A model generated the notes under the pieces. That model was not told the DNA's origin. It saw only the letters and a program-made list of their open reading frames with translations, and searched no databases. A DNA stretch of 13,946 nucleotides from Bdellovibrionales bacterium (lineage in GTDB: Bacteria > Bdellovibrionota > Bdellovibrionia > Bdellovibrionales > UBA1609), in the NCBI GenBank assembly GCA_026713205.1, contig JAPOOY010000109.1, forward strand, positions 1-13,946. Direction: 5' to 3'. A program made the translations under genes and the position numbers. Positions 1-6,477 of this stretch are shown here, in pieces (positions within the stretch are counted from its first letter, which is position 1; every line of letters starts with the position of its first letter).

Positions 1-47
1 CTTAAAGGAGGGGTATTATCTTTCTTTCATCTGAAAAACCAAACATT

Positions 48-260
48 TCAAACCGGAACAATATAAGCCTCATCCCATTTAAGAGCCAGCTTCCTTGTAT
101 TCTTGAACTGAATTTCCACAGATTTGTTTTTCCGGCACAGTGGAAAAGTCTTTACAAAATTAGTGCTTCTTCTCCGATCATCTTAACCTCTGTTTTACTT
201 TTATCTGGAAAACGGAAATTCTCTTGCTTCATGTATTCCATTCCCTTTAATGAAAAACTT
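48..260 (-). pseudogene. Decayed C-terminal fragment of a second N-terminal-twitch radical SAM gene
   Basis: This is a broken paralogue of the C-terminus of the intact radical SAM gene at 532-2025, on the same strand. At 141-179 the DNA matches 616-654 of the intact gene at 32 of 39 positions by eye. It encodes DRRRSTNFVKTFP, against DRRRNTNFLKTFP in the intact protein. A second match at 72-94 against 565-587 encodes KLALKWDE, against KLAREWDQ. The TGA at 48-50 falls a few residues later, about where the intact protein also ends, so the native C-terminus is preserved. The reading frame breaks upstream of the DRRR block: a TAA precedes it in frame, while a different frame reads MEYMKQENFRFPDKSKTEVK. 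The region between the two matches differs in length. No catalytic part remains. Homology is seen in the sequence; origin by duplication or by loss of a former neighbour is inferred. Confidence 0.75.
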
Positions 261-262
261 AA

Positions 263-316
263 AATTTTAAGTCAAGTTAAAAACACTCATGGGTATTTTT
301 AACTTGACTTAAAATT
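263..316. repeat. Perfect 21-bp inverted repeat with 12-nt loop
   Basis: The left arm at 263-283 and the right arm at 296-316 are exact reverse complements over 21 bp, separated by the 12-nt loop CACTCATGGGTA at 284-295. The stem is AT-rich, with AAGTCAAGTT at its centre. It sits between two gene relics, downstream of the radical SAM gene on the minus strand and just upstream of the AAA ATPase relic on the plus strand. It could be a bidirectional transcription terminator, an operator, or the scar of a mobile element. No GC-rich stem followed by a U tract marks it as a classical intrinsic terminator. Its function is unknown. Confidence 0.85.
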
Positions 317-353
317 ACTCATATTACAAACTAGGACTAATCAAGGGGTTCGT

Positions 354-506
354 ATGAAGTTCAAAAGATATTTATCTTCCGCTATCCAAAAAGATTTAAA
401 GAAAAAAATCCAGCCTATTTGAATTGGGATATTTCCCATCAACGAAAAAACAGGAGGGCGATCCATTCCTTTTATCGCTTTCTGTAAAGATATTTTAAAA
501 ATATAG
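354..506 (+). pseudogene. Internally deleted relic of an AAA ATPase (DUF4143-type ATP-binding protein)
   Basis: An ATG at 354, preceded by AAGGGG, opens MKFKRYLSSAIQKDLKKKI, which resembles the start of ATP-binding proteins of the DUF4143 type (normally followed by a GPRQVGKTT Walker A loop). Here the Walker A segment is missing. The frame stops at TGA 420-422, while the +2 frame immediately reads YLNWDISHQRKN (416-451). YLNWD followed by an Arg is a pattern I associate with the segment after Walker A in this family. The original frame then reopens and ends GGRSIPFIAFCKDILKI at a TAG (504-506), possibly a remnant C-terminus. A full member has roughly 380-400 residues, so most of the gene is gone. 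Such genes are common in the accessory genome. Family assignment is from memory of the motif pattern and is moderately sure; the broken frame is directly visible. Confidence 0.5.
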
Positions 507-531
507 AAAATTGATTTATACCGATCGTGTT

Positions 532-2025
532 TTAGTTTTTCGTTTTTTTATCAGGATGATATTGATCCCACTCACGGGCCAGCTTCTCACATTGAAACCA
601 AAATCTTTTAAGTTCCGGAAAGGTTTTTAAAAAATTGGTGTTTCTTCTTCGATCATGCTCACTGAAAAATTTATAAAAATTAATGCGGTTGAGTTTTTGT
701 TTTTCCTTATCAACAGGCTGTTTCAACAAGTTTAAGAGACGCTTCATCTTATCAATATGAAATAAAGCAAAGCCATGATACTTTCCCTTTTCCATATTCA
801 CCTGATTTTTTTCCATAAATTTCAAGCAATCCTGTAAATACTTTTCCGCCATTCCTTCCGGTAATACATCCAAAGCCTGCCAGGCCGGCGCTCTGAGCCA
901 GGGGAGATCTAGAAAAAGACGCCGGAATCCCATAGGTTTTATTCCAAAAAAACGATAAAATCTCTTATGGCCCCCTCCGATATAACTAAACTCTTTTTGC
1001 CATTTGAGGATTTTTTTCAACAGATCTTTTAAACTGAATACAGATAGAGCATTTGTTGTAATAATAAAGCTCATCAACAAATCAGGGGCTTCCTTGAGAA
1101 GCTGAATGACATTTTTTTCAAAAGCCTCTGTATCCAAACCATAGCGTATATATTCCGCCTGAGGTCCCCATGTATCAATGGAGGGATAAATCATAAACCG
1201 AAAAATATGCTTTTTATCCAATACATTTTTCACCTGCCGAACAAAACGATTTTTCATTTTTTCCGGCGGGCAAAGATTAGTGGTTATCGCTAATTCCAAA
1301 GAGGGATTGGAATGTTTTTCAATATAATCCAACACACGAAATGTATTGGGATCAATAAGAGGCTCTCCTCCCGTCATTCGGAATACCTTTAATTGAGGAT
1401 AAAGCTCCGGCCACCACTTCCAAAAAGCTTCCACATAGGGATTATCCTCCTGACGGGATACGGGCCACAAACCGGATTTTTTTAATCCCTCTATATTATT
1501 ATGAGGGTTTATGGTGGGCCAGGGGCCATACTTTTGACTTTCTTCCATCCAGGTTGTGGAAAGATGGGGGGAACAGTAACTGCATTTAAACTGACAGGCC
1601 TGATTAAAGTTCACTTCCACATAACTGGGAATGACATTGTACTCACTCCCCCCCTTTACCACTTCATTAAATCGGGGGCGCGCCCAAGGCTCCAGAGAAC
1701 GATAATGTCTGTCACTGTAAGGGGATTGAGAATCCTCCATACGCCAGCAATAAGAACAGCCTTCGGGACGCTGGCCTGCTATCATCTGCGCTCTTTCCTT
1801 TTTCTTTTGAGCCGTATTATGAAGGGCGGAAGGATTCTTTTTTATTTCCTCTCTGTCAATACTATGAACAGGAGGATGGTAACAACTGTGAGTTTTCCCT
1901 GTGGTTAAGTGCAAACTGACATGGAGCCATTTAGCCAGGCAAAGGGATGGACTTACAGAATCAAGCTGTTTCTTGATTTCAAGAAGAGTTGTGTTTTCTG
2001 ATTCCTGAGATTGTGTTAAAGCCAT
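532..2025 (-). CDS. Radical SAM protein with N-terminal twitch (auxiliary Fe-S) domain
   Basis: A 497-residue radical SAM enzyme. The SAM-cleaving [4Fe-4S] site is the CxxxCxxC motif C144, C148, C151 (ACQFKCSYCSP), followed by the SAM-binding GGEP motif at 219-222. Four N-terminal cysteines, C29 (LCLAKW), C48 (HSCYHPP), C90 and C93 (GCSYCW), are arranged as in twitch domains, which bind an auxiliary cluster. Here they lie before the radical SAM core rather than after it, as in the family annotated as twitch domain-containing radical SAM proteins. The C-terminus carries a DRRRNTNFLKTFPE block, also present in the relic at 48-260. The start has AGAAGG five bases upstream. The gene follows truB at a 133-bp gap. 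No precursor peptide, methyltransferase or glycosyltransferase gene lies nearby, so the substrate is unknown. The family is secure; the reaction is not. Confidence 0.9.
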   Translation of the reverse strand: MALTQSQESENTTLLEIKKQLDSVSPSLCLAKWLHVSLHLTTGKTHSCYHPPVHSIDREEIKKNPSALHNTAQKKKERAQMIAGQRPEGCSYCWRMEDSQSPYSDRHYRSLEPWARPRFNEVVKGGSEYNVIPSYVEVNFNQACQFKCSYCSPHLSTTWMEESQKYGPWPTINPHNNIEGLKKSGLWPVSRQEDNPYVEAFWKWWPELYPQLKVFRMTGGEPLIDPNTFRVLDYIEKHSNPSLELAITTNLCPPEKMKNRFVRQVKNVLDKKHIFRFMIYPSIDTWGPQAEYIRYGLDTEAFEKNVIQLLKEAPDLLMSFIITTNALSVFSLKDLLKKILKWQKEFSYIGGGHKRFYRFFGIKPMGFRRLFLDLPWLRAPAWQALDVLPEGMAEKYLQDCLKFMEKNQVNMEKGKYHGFALFHIDKMKRLLNLLKQPVDKEKQKLNRINFYKFFSEHDRRRNTNFLKTFPELKRFWFQCEKLAREWDQYHPDKKTKN

Positions 2026-2158
2026 CAGAACCTTCTTTTTTTACTATACACTGATTAAGATCATATTTTTAGATTTTTTTCAGCTTCCTTCAGAAGAAAA
2101 TTGACTTTCACATAGAGAAGACTGATTTTTGCAGCCGCTTTCCGATACAGTTGAGTAT

Positions 2159-3121
2159 CTAGCTGAATGTAAAGTTTCGGATGATTTTCATCTTTTTAAA
2201 AGGTCTGATTTCCAGGAGAGCGGACAGGCGCCAGTCCTGAACAGCCTGTATCAGTTGAGGTTGGCCTGTTTTATTCACTTCTATCTGACGGCTTAAAGCG
2301 CTCTGAATCACATAAGGGGGAATCTGTCCGTGAGACAGAGCCTTGGCATCTCTCTGTGTAAGCTCCACAGGAAAAACATCAGGAAGAGCGGAAGAGGGAT
2401 ATATAAAACTGTCTTGTAAAAGAGTTTTTAATTCTATCTCATCCTTTGGGAATTTTTCTTTCAATCGGCTGTCTATCTCAGAAACTCTTAAGCTTTGAGA
2501 TGAATGAAAGGGATGAGAAGCCGTTCTGGTCATTTGGATTAAACAAGCCCCCACACCAAGCTGTTCCCCCACGAAATTCACCCAGGAACGCACATACCCT
2601 CCCTTGGCACAAGAGAGAGAGACCTGAGCCTGATCCGGTTGAATATCGTGGATTTTCAAATCATAAAAAGTCATTGTTTTTTTAGGAGCCTCCACCTCTT
2701 CTCCCGCTCTGGCATAGGAATAAAGTTTTCGGCCCCGAACCTTAACTGCGGAAAAATGAGGAACTTTTAACTCCAATGATCCACAACTGGCTTTAAGAGT
2801 TTTTTCAATCTCTTCCTTTTTCAAGGACACAGCTTCTTGCTTTAAAACTTTCCCTTCCTTATCAAAGGTATCTGTTTCCAAACCAAACTGCATTTTGAGG
2901 GAGTAGCTTTTATCCTGATTTAAAATATAAACACTGAGTTTTGTCGCCTGTCCCAGAAGAATAACGAGCAACCCTTCAGCCATAGGGTCCAAAGTGCCCG
3001 CATGACCAATAGACCTTTGTTTTAAAATTTTTCTCAACTGATCCACAACATCATGGCTGGTCATTCCCTTTTCCTTGTGAACCAGAAGAACCCCATTAAA
3101 CGGCTGTTTATCTTTTTCCAT
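2159..3121 (-). CDS. truB: tRNA pseudouridine(55) synthase TruB
   Basis: TruB isomerises U55 to pseudouridine in the T-arm of tRNAs in the cytoplasm. The protein has 320 residues, normal for the family. The N-terminus reads GVLLVHKEKGMTSHDVV, and the catalytic aspartate is D45 in GHAGTLDPMAEG (39-50). Further family blocks are KVPHFSAVKVRGRKLYSYAR and CAKGGYVRSW in the middle and TRTASHPF near residue 200. A PUA-like C-terminal domain follows. The start codon is preceded by AAGGAG six bases upstream. It is 59 bp downstream of the lolA-like gene and probably shares its transcript. One oddity: from an A5 run near codon 308, the -1 frame stays open for 43 more codons beyond the present end (see findings). 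The in-frame end IIRNFTFS still looks like a plausible TruB tail. Confidence 0.96.
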   Translation of the reverse strand: MEKDKQPFNGVLLVHKEKGMTSHDVVDQLRKILKQRSIGHAGTLDPMAEGLLVILLGQATKLSVYILNQDKSYSLKMQFGLETDTFDKEGKVLKQEAVSLKKEEIEKTLKASCGSLELKVPHFSAVKVRGRKLYSYARAGEEVEAPKKTMTFYDLKIHDIQPDQAQVSLSCAKGGYVRSWVNFVGEQLGVGACLIQMTRTASHPFHSSQSLRVSEIDSRLKEKFPKDEIELKTLLQDSFIYPSSALPDVFPVELTQRDAKALSHGQIPPYVIQSALSRQIEVNKTGQPQLIQAVQDWRLSALLEIRPFKKMKIIRNFTFS

Positions 3122-3180
3122 TCCACTCTCCTTATACTAATCGGTGTTTGAATTTTCAAAGAATTATTTAGAGAAATGGC

Positions 3181-3912
3181 CTATTTTCCTGAAACTTTGG
3201 AAATAACTTCAAAACCTTCCGCATCAAATACAAATAGAGACTTCGGAAAACGCTGCTTAACCCAGGGATTTGAAAATTTATATTCCTGCCAATTATTCAC
3301 ATCATTCCATAAAACCCGAACTCCACGGATATAACGATTCACCTTCAATGCAATCTGCCTAATGTTAATGACAGCCTGTTTGGGTTTTAAATATATAATA
3401 GCCCCATCTTTCGTGTTCTGAAATTTTTCCACTTTAAAAACCTCAAAAAATTTCTGAGGATCAAATAATCCGGAAAAAAGAAGCCACTGCGGATGGGAGG
3501 AAAGTTGTAAAACCGTTTTTACTTTTATATCCGGCTGGTACCATAAATGCTTCCCATCAAAAATCATCAACTGACCGGAAGAAGTGGAGGAGCGCATGAA
3601 ATAACGAAACCGCCCCCCTTTTTGAAGATGCAAAGTCCCTTTCTCATGGGAAACCTTATTTATCACAGGCACACGAAAAGTCTTTTCCACTTTAAGTTGA
3701 ATATTGCTATCCCGATATTTTTGTAAAACAACTTTTAACAGAGAGATTATCTTTTTATCCACCGATGAGTGAACAGAAGAAACTGCAGGTGATTGCTTTG
3801 GTTTTGATGTATGACTTTTTTTTGGAACAGGCTTTGATTTTCCCTGAACCTGACTAAAGCAGGGAAAAAAAAGAAAAAAAGACCATAGAAAAATCAGACT
3901 CTTTTGTATCAT
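3181..3912 (-). CDS. LolA-like outer-membrane lipoprotein carrier protein
   Basis: A periplasmic LolA-fold protein. LolA accepts lipoproteins from the inner-membrane LolCDE transporter and hands them to the outer membrane. From the chosen start it has 243 residues: a signal peptide (MIQKSLIFLWSFFLFFPCFS), a Lys/Pro/Ser-rich linker of about 30 residues, then a LolA domain with KGTLHLQKGGRFRYFMR and MIFDGKHLWYQPD, matching the family pattern of a GxFRW strand followed by a DGK-W-Y strand. An in-frame ATG at 4023 would add 37 residues before the signal peptide, with no visible ribosome binding site. I chose the ATG at 3912 because it places the signal sequence at the N-terminus. An AGAGGAG lies 13 bases upstream, rather far. 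There is no lipobox cysteine. It lies between the repeat element at 4037-4250 and truB. No lolB is visible here. Confidence 0.8.
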   Translation of the reverse strand: MIQKSLIFLWSFFLFFPCFSQVQGKSKPVPKKSHTSKPKQSPAVSSVHSSVDKKIISLLKVVLQKYRDSNIQLKVEKTFRVPVINKVSHEKGTLHLQKGGRFRYFMRSSTSSGQLMIFDGKHLWYQPDIKVKTVLQLSSHPQWLLFSGLFDPQKFFEVFKVEKFQNTKDGAIIYLKPKQAVINIRQIALKVNRYIRGVRVLWNDVNNWQEYKFSNPWVKQRFPKSLFVFDAEGFEVISKVSGK

Positions 3913-4036
3913 TTTCCCGGAAAAACTCCTCTGAAATAAATTCAGCAGATGAATAGTAACAGATAAAATCCCCTTTTTCCATAATTCATCAAAGGTCAAA
4001 GGCTTAAAGCCAGACTTTTTCATTTTTATACTGCCA

Positions 4037-4250
4037 GTTTGAATTTTAAGGTTTTGTAAACGAAAGCCAGTTTATTTGCAGTTTTCCGCTTACATAAAGC
4101 CAGCCCTCCATTAAGAAAGTGGAGGGGTCAAAAGGGAGTTCGGTTTTGACACGGATGCAGCTGAAAGTCGCTCTGTGGCAAAACGCATGTTTGAACTTTT
4201 AAAACCTGTGGTAAAATCTCCCAGACTTTACCAATCCTCAAAATTCAAAC
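4037..4250. repeat. Structured intergenic repeat element, copy A (214 bp)
   Basis: This element fills most of the gap between comF-like and lolA-like. Its ends are inverted repeats: 4037-4051 (GTTTGAATTTTAAGG) pairs with 4236-4250 (CCTCAAAATTCAAAC), 15 bp with one mismatch. Inside, 4090-4158 is a core shared with copy B at 59 of 69 positions without gaps. The core contains two potential stems: CCCTCCA with TGGAGGG, and GTCAAAA with TTTTGAC around GGGAGTTCGG. A third hairpin at 4209-4233 has 11-bp arms (one mismatch) and a CCC loop. The 50 bp between core and third hairpin are unique to this copy. CCAG occurs at both outer edges (4034-4037, 4250-4253), a possible short target duplication that partly overlaps the inverted repeats. 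I do not recognise the element. Confidence 0.8.
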
Positions 4251-4271
4251 CAGATCGGTAGAGATTTTCAT

Positions 4272-4907
4272 CTATGAGGTTGGAATGGATAATCTTTTCC
4301 ATGCTAAAGTGCAAATGACAAATTTTTTTGGGCAACCCATCGCCTTAAAAGCGGCACGAGCCGTGGCTCCTGTGGTCAGAATATCATCAATAAAAATAAC
4401 ATTTTTATTTTTTAATGATTTATTGGATAAAATTTGAATCTGTGATCGTTCGGATTTATTTTTAAGCTTTTGTGAAAAACGGGAGACTCTCTGTAAAACG
4501 GAGTACACTTCTCCACCAAAGTAAAAACCAAAGGCCCGGGCCAGTTCCAAAGCATGATCGGGCCGATTGGGACTGCGAGAAGGAGCGGGAACAAAAACAA
4601 AATTGGTTTTCTTGGGGAAACCACGAGTGTAAAGAAAACGGGGGAAACACTCTAAAGCCATTCTTTTAAAAATAAAATTCGGACCACCCCCCTTAAGACT
4701 ACTAACAAATCTTCTCATAAACAGATCATTTTCCTCATACCAGTCAAAAAGGCGAAAGTGAGGCAGAGTGTTTTCCAAACGAAAGACATCCTGGGAAGAT
4801 AAGTATTCCTTTTCCAAAAACCTCCAACAATGGGAGCAAAGCCAATCCGTTGGAGGCATAAAAGAACCACACACAGCACAAGAACGAATAAACCGTAAAA
4901 AATCCAT
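4272..4907 (-). CDS. ComF-family phosphoribosyltransferase-like protein
   Basis: ComF-family proteins combine an N-terminal zinc-binding motif with a PRTase-type domain; ComF is needed for DNA uptake in naturally competent bacteria, while many homologues (GntX-like) have no settled role. From the chosen ATG the protein has 211 residues. Two CxxC pairs (CAVCG and CSHCW) form the zinc site in the first 40 residues. Near the C-terminus, NVIFIDDILTTGATARAA is the PRPP-binding signature. An upstream in-frame TTG at 4949 would add 14 residues. I prefer the ATG at 4907 because AAGGA lies just upstream and family members start close to the first CxxC. The gene is bracketed by the two copies of the repeat element: copy B before its start and copy A after its stop. 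No other competence gene is visible, so a competence role is unproven. Confidence 0.85.
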   Translation of the reverse strand: MDFLRFIRSCAVCGSFMPPTDWLCSHCWRFLEKEYLSSQDVFRLENTLPHFRLFDWYEENDLFMRRFVSSLKGGGPNFIFKRMALECFPRFLYTRGFPKKTNFVFVPAPSRSPNRPDHALELARAFGFYFGGEVYSVLQRVSRFSQKLKNKSERSQIQILSNKSLKNKNVIFIDDILTTGATARAAFKAMGCPKKFVICTLAWKRLSIPTS

Positions 4908-4983
4908 GAAATCCTTGTTTGCCTTCTCTATCAAAAGACCTGCAAACAAGATTCCAAAAAAAACGCAAGTTATATCAATCCGC

Positions 4984-5134
4984 TTTGAGATTTTAGGTTT
5001 TCTATTTACATAAAATTAGCCCTCCCTTAAGAAAATAGAGGGTTCAAAAGTGAGTTCGGCTTTGACACAGATGCGACCAATTTCTTTCTTCTTGTCAAGA
5101 AGTCTCCCAGACTTCCTGACCCTAAAATCTTAAA
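4984..5134. repeat. Structured intergenic repeat element, copy B (151 bp)
   Basis: The second copy of the element, in the same orientation as copy A, between ald and comF-like. Its terminal repeats 4984-4997 (TTTGAGATTTTAGG) and 5121-5134 (CCTAAAATCTTAAA) pair over 14 bp with one G/T mismatch. The core at 5006-5074 has the same length as in copy A. The CCC-loop hairpin at 5094-5120 has 12-bp arms with one mismatch (inner part AAGTCT CCC AGACTT). The spacer between core and hairpin is only 19 bp here, against 50 in copy A, which accounts for about half of the length difference; the rest lies left of the core. No clear target-site duplication is visible. Confidence 0.8.
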
Positions 5135-5168
5135 AATGAATCTTCAAGAGGCAAGCCACGGAGAGCTT

Positions 5169-5187
5169 AGTTGTCCGGGGGACAACT
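5169..5187. other. Perfect 8-bp hairpin after the ald stop
   Basis: AGTTGTCC at 5169-5176 and GGACAACT at 5180-5187 are exact complements around a 3-nt GGG loop. It lies about 35 bases beyond the ald stop codon on the minus strand, outside repeat element B. It could protect or end the ald transcript. No run of U follows on the minus strand, so it is not a textbook intrinsic terminator. Confidence 0.6.
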
Positions 5188-5221
5188 GGAACATGAACCC
5201 AAAGAGTTCAAACAGGTCGGT

Positions 5222-6334
5222 TTAAATGAGTTCTTCAAACGGCTGATATTTTTTTCTAAGGGCGTCTGCCACAGGAGCGCAAGTGATAGCTCCTTTATAA
5301 ACATTCAACCCTTTTTTAAGAAAGGGATCAGATTGCAAAGCCTTTTCCAATCCCTGAGAAGCAATTTGCTGAACAAATGGAAAACTGACATTTGTGAGAG
5401 CATAAGTGGAAGTTCTGGGAACGACACTGGGAATGTTGGGAACACAGTAATGAATTACATCATGTTTTTCATACACCGGATTTTCATGGGAAGTGAGCTT
5501 TGCCGTTTCAAAACAACCCCCCTGATCAATGGAAATATCCACAGCCACACTCTTTGGATTCATAGCCTTTATCATATCTTCAGTTACAATTTTTGGCGCT
5601 TTTTGTCCGGCGAGAAGAACAGCTCCCACCACCAGATCCGCTCTTTCCAAACTGCGTTTCAAATGTTTTTCATCGGAAAACCAGGTTTGAACACGACCTT
5701 GAAAAATCTGACTGATATACTCCAATCGCTCCAAGTTCACATCCAACACAGTCACACGGGATTTTAATCCCACAGCCACTTCAACCGCATTGATACCGGC
5801 GGCACCGCCGCCAATAACAACAATATGTCCCCCTTCCACTCCGGGAACTCCCCCTGCTAAAATGCCCCGTCCACCCGTATGTTTCTGCAGGTAATAAACA
5901 CCATTTAAAAGCCCCACCCTTCCGGCCACTTCACTCATGGGTTTTAAAAGCGGGAGATTGCCGTGACTATCTTCAATGGTTTCATAAGCCACAGCACAAA
6001 CTTTTTTTTGACAGAGAGCCTCCGTTAATTCAGGTTCCGCCGCCAAATGAAGAAAAGTGAAAAGGATTAAATTCTCCTTAAAAAAGTCATATTCTTCCGG
6101 AAGAGGCTCTTTAACCTTCACCACCATGTCCGATAAACGGTAAATTTCCTCAAGGGTGGAAACTATCTTCGCGCCCGCTTTTTCATACTGATCATCAAAA
6201 ATCCGACTTCCTTCTCCCGCTTTTGTCTGTACAAGGACCGTGTGTCCCTCTGAAACAAGATGATCCACATTGGTTTCCGTTAAGCTCACGCGATGTTCTG
6301 AGTTTTTTATTTCCTTTGGAATACCTATAATCAA
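5222..6334 (-). CDS. ald: Alanine dehydrogenase
   Basis: Alanine dehydrogenase catalyses the NAD-dependent reversible deamination of L-alanine to pyruvate and ammonium in the cytoplasm. The protein has 370 residues, the usual length, and aligns almost without gaps to characterised members. The residues known to bind substrate or act in catalysis are all present at the expected numbers: R15 (NSEHRV), K75 (KVKEP), H96 (TFLHLAAE) and D270 (DISIDQGG). The NAD-binding turn is VVIGGGAAGINA, starting near residue 172. MSEVAGR and the GGVPGVEGG stretch are family signatures. The start is a TTG preceded by AAGGAG at five bases. It lies 143 bp after ruvB on the same strand, and repeat element B follows it. 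There is no pathway link to its neighbours. Confidence 0.96.
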   Translation of the reverse strand: MIIGIPKEIKNSEHRVSLTETNVDHLVSEGHTVLVQTKAGEGSRIFDDQYEKAGAKIVSTLEEIYRLSDMVVKVKEPLPEEYDFFKENLILFTFLHLAAEPELTEALCQKKVCAVAYETIEDSHGNLPLLKPMSEVAGRVGLLNGVYYLQKHTGGRGILAGGVPGVEGGHIVVIGGGAAGINAVEVAVGLKSRVTVLDVNLERLEYISQIFQGRVQTWFSDEKHLKRSLERADLVVGAVLLAGQKAPKIVTEDMIKAMNPKSVAVDISIDQGGCFETAKLTSHENPVYEKHDVIHYCVPNIPSVVPRTSTYALTNVSFPFVQQIASQGLEKALQSDPFLKKGLNVYKGAITCAPVADALRKKYQPFEELI

Positions 6335-6430
6335 AACAACTCCTTTTTAATAATCCCTGTTCATTTAGGTAAAACTCACAAAATCTAAAATCGGGTTTTC
6401 CGCGACTGAAAATCAAATGCCTGGTTTATA

Positions 6431-6445
6431 GCCTATGAAATAGGC
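6431..6445. other. Short inverted repeat between ruvB and ald
   Basis: GCCTAT and ATAGGC pair over 6 bp around a GAA loop in the 143-bp gap between the ruvB stop and the ald start (6335-6477). No U tract follows on either strand. It may be a weak terminator or an operator for ald. The rest of the gap shows the ald ribosome binding site (AAGGAG) and nothing else that I recognise. Confidence 0.35.
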
Positions 6446-6477
6446 AGATATGACTCTCCAGTCTGCATAATTCCATT

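Noticed and set aside
1501..1908. A 135-codon open frame on the plus strand inside the radical SAM gene
   Set aside because: It is fully antisense to a gene with clear catalytic motifs, and its translation resembles no protein family.
2446..2685. A 79-codon plus-strand frame opposite truB
   Set aside because: It is antisense to a well-supported gene, and its composition looks like a shadow frame.
3913..4023. A 37-residue N-terminal extension of the LolA-like protein
   Set aside because: It would bury the signal peptide inside the protein and has no visible ribosome binding site. It remains possible as a separate short frame, but nothing supports that.
4130..4160. A tRNA T-arm-like segment (GAGTTCGGTTTTGAC) in repeat copy A
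   Set aside because: No acceptor stem, anticodon arm or CCA end can be fitted around it. It is better explained as the loop of the conserved repeat core.
4209..4233. Reading the CCC-loop hairpin as a plain intrinsic terminator
   Set aside because: No run of U follows on either strand, and the stem is AT-rich. The terminal repeats and shared core are not explained by a terminator.
5171..5767. A 198-codon open frame on the plus strand opposite ald
   Set aside because: It lies almost wholly antisense to alanine dehydrogenase, whose key residues are all in place. It has no ribosome binding site and starts inside a hairpin.
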